Shown: piece by piece, positions 51,563 to 63,440 of the stretch
How the letters are laid out: each line of letters opens with the position of its first letter
How positions within the stretch are numbered: position 1 is the first letter of the stretch
Assembly (NCBI GenBank): GCA_030141605.1
Contig: JAQGDQ010000264.1
Coordinates: forward strand, 124,001 to 188,000
Direction of reading: 5' to 3'
DNA length: 64,000 nucleotides
DNA from: Tubiluchus corallicola
Taxonomy: Eukaryota; Priapulida; Priapulimorpha; Priapulimorphida; Tubiluchidae
Made by a program: the position numbers and the translations under genes
Notes under the pieces: model-generated
The model's input: only the letters and a program-made list of their open reading frames with translations
The model's database searches: none
Told to the model about the DNA's origin: nothing

Positions 51563-51600
51563 CTAACCTTATGGATGATATGATCAGCTTAGACCTCTAG
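51563..51600 (+). CDS. dsh: candidate alternative last exon of dsh
   Basis: A strong acceptor (long T-rich tract ending CCTTTTTAG) precedes 38 bases that read CT + AAC CTT ATG GAT GAT ATG ATC AGC TTA GAC CTC TAG. Joined to the internal donor at 50405 in phase 1, it changes the protein end from [11 protein letters not shown] to GNPSNLMDDMISLDL. Phase, donor, acceptor and an immediate stop all fit. I infer this from sequence only and cannot recall a matching isoform with certainty. Confidence 0.55.
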
Positions 51601-52031
51601 GTATTGTTTCCTATATTATTCTCTCACTGTCTTTGTTATCTCATAATCACGAGTGTCGTGGTGCTCGCAAAGTGGACGTACATGGTTCGCTGCTGCCATC
51701 TGGCAGACAGCTGAGGTAATATCCTGTGCAGCTAAATTCCAAATGGTGTGACGGCATTGACAGGTTCGTGAAAATCATGCAGCAATCTTGTTGGTACAGA
51801 ACGAGATTATTCAGCATACTACACCGTTATGCCAAATGTTGGGAAAATATTGTCGTACCACGTAGAAGATCTGTCATGTAAATTTGTCAATATTTAATCT
51901 AAAATCACTCTAAATTAATATTCTAAACCTGAGAGTATGTACTTTACAAGGAAAAGTCCTCTATACTGAAAGTAATAATGTTGTGATAGCAAAAATTTGA
52001 TACATATTGTAATCGTGTTTGACTGCTAGTA

Positions 52032-52849
52032 TAGTCAAACCTTTTTATAAAACCCATTTTGTGACTGCAAAAAGTTTGGATTATAACAAGGTGCATTAAT
52101 ACATACATGTCTATGGTAGTGGTTCCTAACTTGGGGTACGAGTACCCCTCGGGTATAAAACAGCTAAACCAGGGGTACGCGAAAGGTCTGTCGTGTAACA
52201 TGGCAGAATGTTCTTCTTTTGGCGGACATTGTACATCTGCAGAGTATGAATTTTACGGTAGTAACGGCTTCGTGACGTGAGGAAAGAGCTGCAAATCTTA
52301 AATATCATGATTATTTGTGTTTTAAAAGCTCATTGTTTTTGCAACACGATAGAATTTTTCGCGTAATTCATTGCGCACTGCCTGGCGTTATAGTGGGGTT
52401 AAGTTATTATGTAAAGTAAATGTTTGGCACAGCAAATGCGTTGTAGGATGGCGGTAGGCGGTTTTCGGAAGAGCCCGCGGCAACGAGGCGGCCATTGAGG
52501 CTACCTCACCATTCGATTATAAGTTTGTCTTCTGGTTTGACATCCGATCGTCTTTTTTCTTGCATTTTGTTCTTGAATTTGGTTTCTCGCTTACCGGTTT
52601 TGCTTGTGTAATTAAATGACGCTTGTATAGTTAAATCATAGTAGTGAAAATGTTTTCTTGGAACTCGTATTGCTAAAAAATGTTAAGGGGATATGCGGCA
52701 GATTGCTGAATTTCGAAAGGATGCTTGGCTAGTAAAAGGTTAGGAACCACTGGTCTATGCAAATATAGTTATTTTGTTTTGGTAAAAATTTGGGCATTAA
52801 GGGTGCTTGGGCATTATGAGGAAGGGGGTGTTATAACAAGGTTTGACTG
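52032..52849. mobile_element. pogo/Tigger-like MITE, interrupted by a hAT-type element
   Basis: Left end TAGTCAAACCTTTTTATAA and right end (reverse) CAGTCAAACCTTGTTATAA form terminal inverted repeats flanked by TA on both sides (52030-52031 and 52850-52851), as in Tc1/mariner-superfamily pogo/Tigger elements. Without the insert it would be about 180 bp. No transposase is present. Confidence 0.75.
52117..52752. mobile_element. non-autonomous hAT-type element nested in the MITE
   Basis: Ends TAGTGGTTCCTAACTTGG and (reverse) CAGTGGTTCCTAACCTTTT are hAT-style inverted repeats. They are flanked by 8-bp target-site copies GTCTATGG and GTCTATGC (7 of 8 equal). The 636 bp hold no transposase frame. 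The GGGGTACGCG-type motif near the left end is typical of hAT ends. Confidence 0.8.
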
Positions 52850-55800
52850 TATACTCGAGTCAGAAATACTTTTCATTTCAATTTGCTGCAATGATTGTAT
52901 TGAAGAGCAGCTTTAATATATCAAACTAGGTGTTTACAGTCACTAAAATTCGGTATTTACATAATGTAATTATTACGGTAAGCAGGATAACGTGAAATCG
53001 TCATTTAATTTTTACAAGACCTGTTTGGTCTACCATGTATGCTAATCGTGAATTCCTGGTTGTTGTAGTCTATTGTTAATAACATTTACTCTTGTATGAT
53101 TTGTATATATTCTTTTCCATATGACTATTAGTGCTGCAACAAGAAGAATGAATTAGTCAATTAGATTTTTATAAATTAGTCAATATGCGGTTTTATTATG
53201 TTTTTGCAGTCGCAGTGTAATTTTTCATCTTGCAGTGGCTATAGCTGCACACAACACAAAAATTTAAATGCATTTGGTTTCATCCTAGTTCTTCAGTCAG
53301 AAATGACAGTGTCACAGTTTTTGTACGTAAGGTTGTCATGACGTAGCATTACAAGAAATCTGTGTATCCCCTAACGTGTATGCGAAATTTAGGCAGCAAG
53401 TTTTTCTGTTTACAGTTTGATATAAAAATACTAACAAAATTTGTCTTTACAACACAGCTTAGTAAACATAATGGTATTTTGTTTGATAATTATGCACCCT
53501 TGTTCTTTTACCCAATATTTGGCTGTCAGAATGTTGTTGTTACTGTATCGATGCAGTGTAATATCTATGCACATACTCTGTGAGTTTTTTATTGTTTATT
53601 TACATTGTTTACTGCATTGCGCAATGTACAGTAGGTGTTGTTGTTCTCAGCATTTAATATTTATGGCGCTCTCACCCTACTGAGAATATTTTTCATTTTC
53701 TATTTAATAATGATGAAATGATTTTGATACAGTTTTTGTGTGACTACTGTGACTGTATAGGCATTTGTAGTATTCATGTTGTTTTTAATATTTCATGCTA
53801 TTTATATTTATTTGAGTAACTCATAAGTCTTTGGAAGGTCTTTGTGAACTTCTTATGTACTTGAATGACGAGCCTTTGATCTTGTTAGTGTGCAATACTC
53901 TCACACAAGATTTTTCACTGTCACTGTCAGAAGCGACCCGGGTATAAGATTTTGTATAATAGTAAAACTGATCTTTCATTTCATTGACAGATGTCAGCAT
54001 TTGAGCTATATTTGTAGCTAGAAAGTCATTCTTTAGATTAAATTGCATGTATGGCAGTTAATGATTTAAAATCTAAAAAGCAGGAATACTTGCAGTAATT
54101 CTTATGCTTTATCAGTGTGGGCAACATAATGTTCAAAACACCACAGAACGTTTTTGAAATTTAGGCTTTTTTTAAGAAATGATGCATCTCACATATCTGT
54201 TGTATTTTAAAAGGCTTTCTTTAAAGACTGAATTCCTTACATTTGTGGTATAATTCTTTATAAGACATTTCGCTTGCAATATTAAGGTGTGTAAAATCAT
54301 CATCATTAATAACATTCAAGTGTTTACAGTATCTCATGTCATACATTGTAAACAGGCAGGCGTATTACGTATACAATAAAATGTACTAGTCTCAGATGGC
54401 TATTTTGTCAAGATGAAATTTTAGCAGTGTCAAATAATATTTTAATCAAAATACATTATATGATAATGATGATAGTAATAATGCAAACGATTTATCTATC
54501 TATCATTACTGACTATATAATTGACAGTTGATGTTATGCAGTTTTTCTGTATGATCCTGTGGTACATGTGTACTTTGTAAGTATGCCAGAAAAAATATGC
54601 CCAATTATTAACATGTAGATTATACGTCGATTGTGTTTCATTGTTATTGCAGCAGTTTGATTTGGTACAAAATTTTTTAAGTATAATACTAATACTAATT
54701 AGCAATGTGTTAACATTCAGCTTCAGACTATTGTTCCATTTCTAACATCCAACTCCCTTCAACATAAATGCTGCCACTTTTTGCATTCCACGTATACAAA
54801 CATGTATTACTGTTACGGACAAATTGAAATTATAATAGCTCATTACTGTTTAGTAACAGTACACATGGGAATGCATCTCGGTTCTCAATGTTGACGTAGT
54901 CACACCTACCAATCATGCAAATTATACAATATGTCTGTACATGTGCTGTTGCGTCACAAAAAGGAACCATAAGCCTACGGGCTGCTTTTCCTATAAAAGA
55001 TTGAGTTTTTCTTTGCAACAATTGGAGACACAAGGTATGTCGGAAAAATCAGGATCCATCAAAAAAAGGATTTAAGATGTAGTTCATTCCTGATAGGCAC
55101 TTTTTGGGCAGGAAGAGGATAATATGTATTACTGCTCTTGAGCAACTATAAGCACTTGTAACCAGTATTCGTTTCTATTGCAGTACATAGTCAGTTTTTG
55201 AGTATGAAGTACATCCACTTCTAGCATCAAGACATGGCAATAGGGCACATGGGAGCATTATTCTGATTATTATGGCAATGTGGCTTCAGACTAGTGGTGA
55301 AAAAGAAAGTAGTAATTATTAAAACATAAATGGGATGCAATATTATATTGTCCAAAAGTTAGTTAATCAAAGCAGAACTGGTTTCTAGATTCTAGTATAT
55401 CAGACTCTCGGTGCCAAACAGAAATTTATTGAATTAAAAGTGATTGTAGGTATTTTATGCACTCCCACTATACTGATAGTTGTTTTATCACTATCCCCAA
55501 GATAAGCATTGTGCAAACTCGATCACACCTCTATCGTCCTAACTCCTAATTCACGTCAAACACATTGGTCCATCGCTCCGCCTCTGCTGTAACATAAGCA
55601 TGCTTAGCGGCATTCGGGACAACAACTCATGCTGGACAACAATTGTCGAAACTAAACTAGACTAAACAACATGACAGTCATAACTAATGTGTAATCAGCA
55701 GATTAACTGATTGCACTTTTTCTTAAACTCAAATTTACAGAGCAGCAGCTATTTTTACATGAAATTAACACCTCAACAAAATGACTTCAATTTAAACAAT

Positions 55801-58759
55801 GTAGAGACGAAATTTCAAAGCACTACAAAGTACAGAGAACACAAGTATGATGAACAACAAAATATTAAGTCTCTCTTGCCTTTGAACATACAAAAAATGC
55901 CTGCAATGTATTTTTTCTATATTAAGTGATCATGTGCTCGTCTGCAAGAATTATACAGTTTGTGTTTTTCCGTTTGTTAGGCTGATTTGATAAATTTGAT
56001 TGTTCCATTCCATAGACGACCCTTATATTGAATGCCCGAGTTACGTACAAGTCCCAATGGCATCTTTTAACCAAGATCATAACCCAAAAAATAGTGTAAA
56101 ATTAACTAATATTACATTGATCTATAATATAGGTTCTGACCACAGTTGAATTAATTTTGACTGTGATTATCTCATTAAAGTTTATAAAAATTAAATTAGT
56201 TCTCTACACTAAGCAAATATTTATTAACCACTAAAAATATAACAAAAAAACATTAGTTTAGGATAATTATTATTTTCACGATGAAATACTGACATTTCTT
56301 GTCACAAAAGCAACTACTTGAATCAATAATTATGACTCTCTAAACAACTTTTTCAGATGAACATAGTCAAAATCCAATTTATACTTACATTACATGAGAT
56401 CACTGTTAAGCCTTTAAGAAATGTGATAGGCTTCGTGCACCCCTTCAATGAAAGCAATTTATGTAAATGTTATATATTTATTTATTACTGAATTTATTTA
56501 AAAATTGCATAACATTTCACTGGACGTCTGTTTCTTAATTAAAGTCATTTTTGTTTAGTTTCTGCTTCCTTATTGATATCAAACTATGTAACATTTCTGT
56601 TCAAAAATTTTATCAACCTTCAGCAATAAGTTAATTTTTTCTTGCTTAGTCAAGGTACAAAATTGATATTCATAATATTACATTAGACACATTACAGCAA
56701 CTGAACTTAAATTGCATTTTAATTACTGTACAAAAAATATTACGAACACAATGTGGCAATATTATATGCAAAAAAAATATGTAGCCAAAGCCTTGCTGGC
56801 ACAAATGCATAAGAACATAATTAGATCAGCACTGCTAAAAACATAAAACTTATGCTGAATATTATCATTCTTGTTAAATGTCAATTGCCTTGTGAATAGA
56901 GTTGCAGAACATACCATATGTAATGTAGGTAACTCTTTATATATGCATATTACAGCATAAAACAGATGACGAAAAAACTGTGCCAAAGTTTTGATTACGA
57001 TATTGTAAGAAGCAAAAACGAAGTCACCCGAAAGTTGCCACACTAGAGCTGCATACGATTATGTATAAACATTACATTAAATTTGATTTTTCCAAAGGTA
57101 CAAGAAGTTTTACATCGGCAAGCCAAAAAAGAATACCAGAAAATATTTCGTATGTCAGTATTATTAAAAATTACTGCAAGTGCTCTATGTGCCCATCTTT
57201 TTCAATGCATGCATCTCTTAACAATTTTTGCCTTCAGTTTCACTGCATCAAATAATTCTGTGCAACTCTTGGGGGAATTCCAGATACCGTAGGCCGTAGA
57301 ATTAAGTGCCATTCTGTCTTGATAACAAATCTTTACCAGCGCTGTATCTTTAGTGCTGAAAACCATGATGTAAACTGCTTCATTTCTTTATCGTTTTATT
57401 CTTCGGCTCATAATTACATTTTTCGCTGACATTGTTCCGGCATGGCACACGTTTTTTGGCCATAACTTAAAAACACTAATTACTACTATGAACGTGTGAC
57501 TTCCACAGCCAAAAGATAGTATGTTGCAGTACCAGATTGTGAAATTTCAACTTTGCTTCTAATATTATTGTAATGTAAACTTCAGCACATTTTTTTTGTG
57601 TGCCACCCGATATATCACTCAAAGACATGGCACTTTTACAAGTGAAGCATCAAATAGTGAATCATTGATTACTTCAGGGCATACCTTGCCCTTGCATAAG
57701 GCATAATTAAGTCAGTGACACAGATAAACTAAATGATACACATTAAATTAGCATCAAACATGTACAGAACACGAGTTTTACAATAATTAGTTTTGTGTAA
57801 TTAAATACTATTAACAAGTTAGTAGAATTAATTTGGGCATTGTGTCATCCACAGGGAAATTATAACAATACAGCAGCCAGAGGAGAAAGCATAATCAAGA
57901 ATTTTGTTTGAAACCTTAAAAACAGCCTAGTCATTTTTCTGATGCAAAATGATATTTAAAAACATAATTATATGATATACTTGTCAACTGTGCCACGTGT
58001 GATTTAATAAACACATAGACCTACATCATCAATATGTAATAACGGCACAGCTTAACAAAGGACATTAATAACACACAATAAGCTCTGATAAAAAAAGTTT
58101 CACTTGACTATATACATCCATACATCCCACTCACAGTTCAGTAATAGGATAAGTAAAATTAAATATCTTAAAACATTCTGAGTGTAGACTGAACAGAATC
58201 CTTATCTGCACGATTCATACATGTAAAACAAACTGCTACTGTTTGTTATCAATATTTTTTGTTAATTATTATGTAGGATTACTTTACAACAATACAGCAT
58301 GAGTTTCTGTAATAATAACTTAGTACAAGAAAATTAGACTGCACACAATTGTTGGGCAGCTGCATCCTGATCATGAAAACGATCAAAACTGAAAGAACAG
58401 TTAAATAACTCGACAAATCAGTAAATTGCATAGCATAATATATCATCATGATGCAAAATAAACATTTTCGGTGATTTTTAATTACCCCGTAGTTTTCTGA
58501 TGAATTTTTTATCAATAGTTTATTATAATGGCGTAACACAAAAGCCTTCGTCTTAAATCACAAACAACATAACCTACGCTGTACAAAAAATTGTGGACAT
58601 CAAAATATAACAATAACATCGTAGTCATTTGAAACAATAGATGGCTACTGCATAGACTGAAAGTAGGATGACAACATCACATTGAAAACAGTAAAATGAA
58701 AATGACATTAAGAAATTACGTGCTAATACACATACAAATCAAAACAACAGCTACCTACA

Positions 58760-58765
58760 TTTATT
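58760..58765 (-). terminator. AATAAA signal, AF10-like gene
   Basis: TTTATT on the + strand, AATAAA on the - strand, about 330 bases past the AF10-like stop at 59096. It is the first canonical signal I see there. No poly-A tract that would mark a retrocopy end is evident next to it. Confidence 0.4.
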
Positions 58766-59095
58766 TATAAGGTTATGTCATGAAGACGTAAATATTTCTT
58801 GAAGCTCCTAAATCATTCACGATATTTTAATTATCTAGTTCAAATGTAGAATTATCAACGTGACTGGTTCACTTTCATTAATGTTCAGTATGACGTTATT
58901 TAGCTAGTGGCAGACAAAAAAGGGCTCGCACATCATAATATAGAAATGACTGGTTCAAAAATTATACTAAATACATAAAATGTTGTATAATTATTCTACA
59001 AAAAAACTATACAGTTCAATTTGCTAAATAACTATAGCAATGCTTAGCTTGCTCTACAATAGCAATGATGTTTCTTTCGTTAGAATCGACATAAA

Positions 59096-61375
59096 TTAAC
59101 TTTTTTTACTCTTCTCATCCAATGTCGTGTGCATTGACATTGCTGATGATGATCTACCCGTTGATCCAGTGTGCACAGAACTGGAAGAGCTTTTTGATGA
59201 CGCAGCATCACGACGCTGAAGCGTTCCACAAGCAGCTGCAAACTGAGCTGCAAGAGGATGTCCAATCATCTGATACATCATTCGTTGATGCTGGTCTTGA
59301 GGAGTAAGTAGAGGATAACCTCCAACCAAACTAATAAGGCTTGGTCCACTTGGTGCCTGAGAGGTGGGTGTAGAGGGCAGCGCAGCTGTTGGTGGCGTAG
59401 GACGACCACCAGATGTCGGACTAATGGGGATGTGATTATGAGTGACAGACGAAGTTTGTGACGACTGTGCTGGGCTCCTAGTTTGCAAACGGCTGTGGAA
59501 TGCTTCCTGAAGAAGACTGTCACCATGTGGTCCATACGTGTTATTGATGCGAGAATTTCTACCATCTAGAGCCAGTCCTGGAGGAAGAGCAGCAGACAAT
59601 CTAGTATTGACAACCAGAAGGTGATCACGGCGAGCAGAAAGGCTGTTGACAAGATCCTCCAGTCTTTGATTTTCTGCTCTCAGGCTGTGAAGACAAGATA
59701 GCAATGCTGCTATATCGAAATGCTGAGACTGCTCCATCAACATCTGTGATCCTTGAGTCCATTGAGTTTCCAAGAGTTGTTCCATTGTGGTAGGGAATGA
59801 CGTGTGGCTAGATGATACAGTAGCTGGTGGTGATCTTGGTAAATGAGGACCAACAAGAGATGCTGCCAGATTACTAATTTGGGAAGATGAATAAGCTGAA
59901 GTAACACCATTTTCAAAATCACCATTGACGCCTGAATGATTAATGCTAGACAATAAGCTATTAGAAGACTGCTGGGTCGCATTAAACAAGAGATCTGCTG
60001 TTCCTGGAGCACTCCCCTTTGTTGCATCAGTACCAGAGAGCTTTCGCTTTGTTTTGCGTTTTTCCATTCGATGCCCTGATTTAGGACGTTTTGTTCCATA
60101 TGTGCTGGGCTGGTGCTCCATAGAAAGGTACTCACTGGTACTGGGTGTTTCTGTCAATGAATGTGTGGGCTGGGTGCTTTTTAAAGAACTTCCGTTAACA
60201 CATACAGAGCCAGAAGAACTTTCCCTTGATACATTAGAAATTAATTTTTCTGAATTCACCTTACTTTCTTTGGTCAGTGTATTGCAGTCAGCTGCCGGAA
60301 TAATACTACTGCTGTTACTGCATGTGTCAGACTTGAGGCTAGCAGTGTCTGTCCCAGACGATCCAGAATCAGATGTTTTAGGTTCAGTTTTTAGATTACC
60401 ATCACCTTGTGGTGATGATGTTCCATGTGTAGTGTCCATGCTCACACTTCCCCTTCTGTTCCTTGACCTACCCTTTTCTTTATCTGATGCAGTTATGCTG
60501 GCAAATGAAGCAGCTAAACTCGGAGTTATTGACGATTCGGTGAAATTTGCTGTGGTAAATTTTGAAACAGGTGAAGATGTCAAAGGTTTGTCGCAACCCT
60601 TGGTGACACTTGCAGTGGTGCTTGTGGGAACAGCTTCTGACACCACACATTGTTTTTCCTTCTTTTCCTTCTTCTCTATGGCTTTTGTTTGGCCTTCTTT
60701 TTTTATATCTTTTTCTAATAACATTGATTTTTCAAATGAAGCATCTGGACTTCCTATGTTTTCCAAAAGCACCGAAGGAGCAGGTTTAAATGCAGGTATA
60801 GTTTTTATATTGTCTTTCTTCTGTATTTTTTGATAATGGTATTGACAGTACCCGCAATATTTGACATTATCCACAAAATATCCAGCCTCTTCACAAAGAA
60901 GACCAGCTGCTTGTGCGCACGTTACGTGGAAGAAATGTCTGCATCCACTTTTGTTGCACTGCATGCATGCGCCCTGTGTAGCACGACTTTCTTTGCCTTG
61001 CTCTTCACATATATAACATACTTTATTGTATCGCTCATTCGGCACAAGCGACAAAGTTATTGGTTCCATTGTTGTTACATTACCAAATCGCACCTCTGGA
61101 ATATACAAAGCGCACACTACATGTGCCCACCCTCCATTATCAGTGCGTTTCAAAGCTCCTTCCTTTGAAGGGCATAGTTCACATTTTACTCTAGCAGCTC
61201 TCTCTTGTGATTCACATTTACGGCAAAACCAAGGACCTGTTGGTACTGTTACAATACCATAACACGCTTGGTGGACAGCAACGTTACAACCATGACCATC
61301 ACAGTATACTAAAGGATTTTCAGCCCAACCATGCTCATCAGAGCAAACACAACAGCCACCAACCATTTCCTTCAT
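59096..61375 (-). CDS. AF10/AF17-like (MLLT10/MLLT6, Alhambra) PZP and OM-LZ protein, intronless
   Basis: Chromatin reader and DOT1L partner that in other animals helps direct H3K79 methylation. 759 codons from ATG at 61375, chosen because MKEMVGGCCVCSDE matches the AF17 start; an upstream TTG extension is ignored. Order: first PHD finger about 6-58 (C8/C11, C25/C30, H35/C38, C51/C54); zinc knuckle 65-88 (CELC..HVVC); extended PHD about 118-182 (CYIC, CMQC, HVTC, CGYC); Lys/Ser-rich middle with nuclear-localisation-like clusters (EKKEKKEK, KRKTKRK); octapeptide-leucine zipper about 550-595 (AALLSCLHSLRAENQRLEDL), the DOT1L-binding part; Ser/Pro tail. Human AF10 is 1027-1068 residues, so this is compact. 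The family is multi-exon in vertebrates; no intron is seen here, which suggests a retrocopy kept intact. It converges with dsh and diverges from EMC1. Confidence 0.93.
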   Translation of the reverse strand: MKEMVGGCCVCSDEHGWAENPLVYCDGHGCNVAVHQACYGIVTVPTGPWFCRKCESQERAARVKCELCPSKEGALKRTDNGGWAHVVCALYIPEVRFGNVTTMEPITLSLVPNERYNKVCYICEEQGKESRATQGACMQCNKSGCRHFFHVTCAQAAGLLCEEAGYFVDNVKYCGYCQYHYQKIQKKDNIKTIPAFKPAPSVLLENIGSPDASFEKSMLLEKDIKKEGQTKAIEKKEKKEKQCVVSEAVPTSTTASVTKGCDKPLTSSPVSKFTTANFTESSITPSLAASFASITASDKEKGRSRNRRGSVSMDTTHGTSSPQGDGNLKTEPKTSDSGSSGTDTASLKSDTCSNSSSIIPAADCNTLTKESKVNSEKLISNVSRESSSGSVCVNGSSLKSTQPTHSLTETPSTSEYLSMEHQPSTYGTKRPKSGHRMEKRKTKRKLSGTDATKGSAPGTADLLFNATQQSSNSLLSSINHSGVNGDFENGVTSAYSSSQISNLAASLVGPHLPRSPPATVSSSHTSFPTTMEQLLETQWTQGSQMLMEQSQHFDIAALLSCLHSLRAENQRLEDLVNSLSARRDHLLVVNTRLSAALPPGLALDGRNSRINNTYGPHGDSLLQEAFHSRLQTRSPAQSSQTSSVTHNHIPISPTSGGRPTPPTAALPSTPTSQAPSGPSLISLVGGYPLLTPQDQHQRMMYQMIGHPLAAQFAAACGTLQRRDAASSKSSSSSVHTGSTGRSSSAMSMHTTLDEKSKKS

Positions 61376-61748
61376 GTTGCGCGATCCCAAAGGAATCGAA
61401 TATCAAAGAAGTGCACTATACATATAATTAAGAATAAACGCCATAGAACGCAAAAGCAAAATTTAGCGGCAATTAAAAAAGAAGAACCTTTGCGTTTACC
61501 ACTACAAGTGGTATGTAATACTTTTAATTAAGGGTGACTTTAGCAAGTAGATTCTTAATAATAACGTTCCACATTTCATTATTTTAGCTTGAATTGAGAG
61601 AAAATCGCCCAAAATCAAGAAACACCTTCCACAAACGTAGACATTTTCCTAAATTTTGTAGCTGGCAAAAGCGGAAACCTTAAAATTCAGTTATAACCTT
61701 GATCGAAAAAACATACTCATTTGTCAGGTGCCGCCACATGTGCACATT
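61376..61748. promoter_or_regulatory. shared intergenic promoter region, AF10-like (-) and EMC1 (+)
   Basis: 373 bases separate two divergent start codons and must hold both 5' UTRs and core promoters unless upstream non-coding exons exist. It is AT-rich and contains a perfect hairpin ACCACT-ACA-AGTGGT near 61500 and ATGGCAGCC at the EMC1 start. I see no TATA box at a convincing distance from either gene. Confidence 0.5.
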
Positions 61749-61858
61749 ATGGCAGCCTCCTTGAAAGCATTTTTGATAGTTGCACAGTTAATTTTATCAA
61801 TTTTTATTTCAAAATCGTGTTATGCACTTTATGCTGACCAAGTAGGAAAGTTTGATTG
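61749..61858 (+). CDS. EMC1: EMC1 exon 1 (ER membrane protein complex subunit 1)
   Basis: EMC1 is the large lumenal beta-propeller subunit of the ER membrane insertase. The exon encodes MAASLKAFLIVAQLILSIFI, a cleavable signal peptide ending near SCYA, followed by YADQVGKFDW, which is nearly identical to the mature start of human EMC1 (YEDQVGKFDW). Donor TG|GTAAGC leaves two bases of the Trp codon. The next exon at 63313 restores it. Confidence 0.95.
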
Positions 61859-63312
61859 GTAAGCCCAGCAGTTTACGGGATTCAAGTTCAATGCTTCTGT
61901 CCCTTTTGTCACAGGGTAGATTACCACAATAGCCATCATTTGGAGTTTGATGTATGCAGGAGTTGCGTGATCGCGAATTTTGGCAAATGTCATTATTTTT
62001 ACAATTTTGTTTTGTGCAGTCGTTACAAGCTATATTGCACTAGTGTAGATGCGGTTCCCCAACATAATACACAATTCTGCAAGTACTGGTAAACCAGAGC
62101 AAAGTACATCATTTTGAGAGTTGATATCCACATAATGTCTTAATTTTGTCATAATACCAATAGTTTTGTTCATTTTAGATGAAATATTTTGCATATGCGT
62201 GTGCCAAGATAATTTGTTGTCTATGAAGATGCCAAGATATTTAATGTATAGTACTCGCTGGATGATACTATTGTTCATACATACTTTGAAGTTGTCTGGA
62301 ATATTAATGGATTTTCTAGATATTATCATATACTTCATTTTATTTAAGTTAACGGTCAGGTAATTAGAGTATAATGTATGGAGTATGTTTCTCGCAACAT
62401 AATGCATGTTCTGTTGTATATTCTTGTTTCTTACACTTAGGATATAGAAACCTTCAAATTTACTTACTTTGAAATTACGTATCAACTCCATTATGTTTAA
62501 CTTGATTTCCATTATATTTTTAATATCCGTGAACACACACTTCCTAATATACTGTTATTTTTCATATTTCTCCCTATCAAGGAATTTTGTTTTGTCATTC
62601 TTTGTATTCTATCTTTATGCTCTTGCAATATTTCCTGCTCTATAGCTTTTTTATTTCTCTTTTCCAACCTGATTTCTTAATTTCACTATTTCTGAGTTGC
62701 TCCTTCGTGTTTTTCATTCCATAATTTCACTTATTTCCAAATGCCAACATTCTTTATGTGCTCTTTTTTCTTGCTTAATTACTGCTTGTTTTGCTAATCT
62801 ATTTTTACCTGACTACATCAGTGAATAATAAAACTTAAATTGTAAATTTAATGATGAAATTCTAAATAAGCGCAGTGACTTTTCTTATCAATGCACTAAC
62901 ATAACGCGTAATTTTTTGTTCATTAAATTAGATCTTAAATCGAAATTGTTTAAAACTTATTGTCTTTGTTTTTATAGTTCTCAAATAAGGCAACTATATA
63001 ACCCATTCATAAACCGCATTGAAATTTTGTGAAGCTTAGCTGTTCACATATTGTATAATTTCTCATACTCAGTTTTTACCGTATATTGCAACACTTGTAG
63101 ACCTGAGGCTTAGTTTTGTAAAATATTCATTAAATGTTATGTATGCGGTTTAAATTGCCAAAACAATGTATTGTAACCGTGTTTTCATTGGTTTTTTTAG
63201 TGGTTAATTTTTTATGGAGATACTGTGTGAGTTGGCAAATGTCTTATGTAATTGTTTAGGTTTTAGGTTTAGGCAATCATAGTAAATTTACTAATTGCTA
63301 CCTTCCATTTAG
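61859..63312. other. EMC1 intron 1
   Basis: 1,454 bases holding the non-LTR fragment at 62030-62536; the rest is AT-rich without recognised features. Confidence 0.8.
62030..62536 (-). mobile_element. non-LTR reverse-transcriptase fragment in EMC1 intron 1
   Basis: A 168-codon open stretch on the - strand contains LTVNLNKMKYMIISRKSINI, then YIKYLGIFIDNKLSWHTHMQ and KMNKTIGIMTKLRHY. This is the polymerase region after the catalytic block in CR1/jockey-like elements (LG..ID..LSW..HI). The frame is open but both ends are cut, so it is a fragment. It is opposite to EMC1 transcription. Confidence 0.75.
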
Positions 63313-63440
63313 GTCACAAAGATATCTAGGAAAAGTCAAGTATGCATATTTTGATCATTCCACTCACAAAGCTCCGCGCATTATCGTAGCATCGGAGAAA
63401 AACGTCGTGGCATCTTTAAATTCCAGATCAGGTGACATCC
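63313..63440 (+). CDS. EMC1: EMC1 exon 2
   Basis: Acceptor CCATTTAG, donor C|GTAAGT. Completes Trp, then SQRYLGKVKYAYFDHSTHKA and PRIIVASEKNVVASLNSRSG precede DI. It matches human EMC1 QQYVGKVKF..VVATEKNVIAALNSRTGEI, the first blades of the lumenal propeller. Ends in phase 1 with C, as expected for the following Leu. Later exons lie beyond base 64000. Confidence 0.95.

Larger units (their letters stand above)
51601..58759. other. intergenic region between converging dsh and AF10-like genes
   Basis: Holds the nested MITE/hAT pair (52032-52849) and otherwise AT-rich sequence without recognised genes. It may include the long dsh 3' UTR (AATAAA at 54375) on the left. Confidence 0.6.

Noticed and set aside
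10390-51700. Cluster of CTCF-like motifs (AGRTGGC words near 10395, 26956, 35790, 37590, 39656, 46740, 51684)
   Set aside because: In AT-rich DNA about six such seven-base words are expected by chance on two strands of 64 kb; only the longer match near 46740 is mildly notable.
53362-53683. Overlapping open frames in the intergenic region
   Set aside because: Phe/Tyr/Ile/Leu-rich translations typical of AT-rich non-coding DNA.
59943-60833. A 296-codon open frame on the + strand
   Set aside because: It is the complement of the AF10-like coding sequence; hydrophobic, no family match, no splice or start context of its own.
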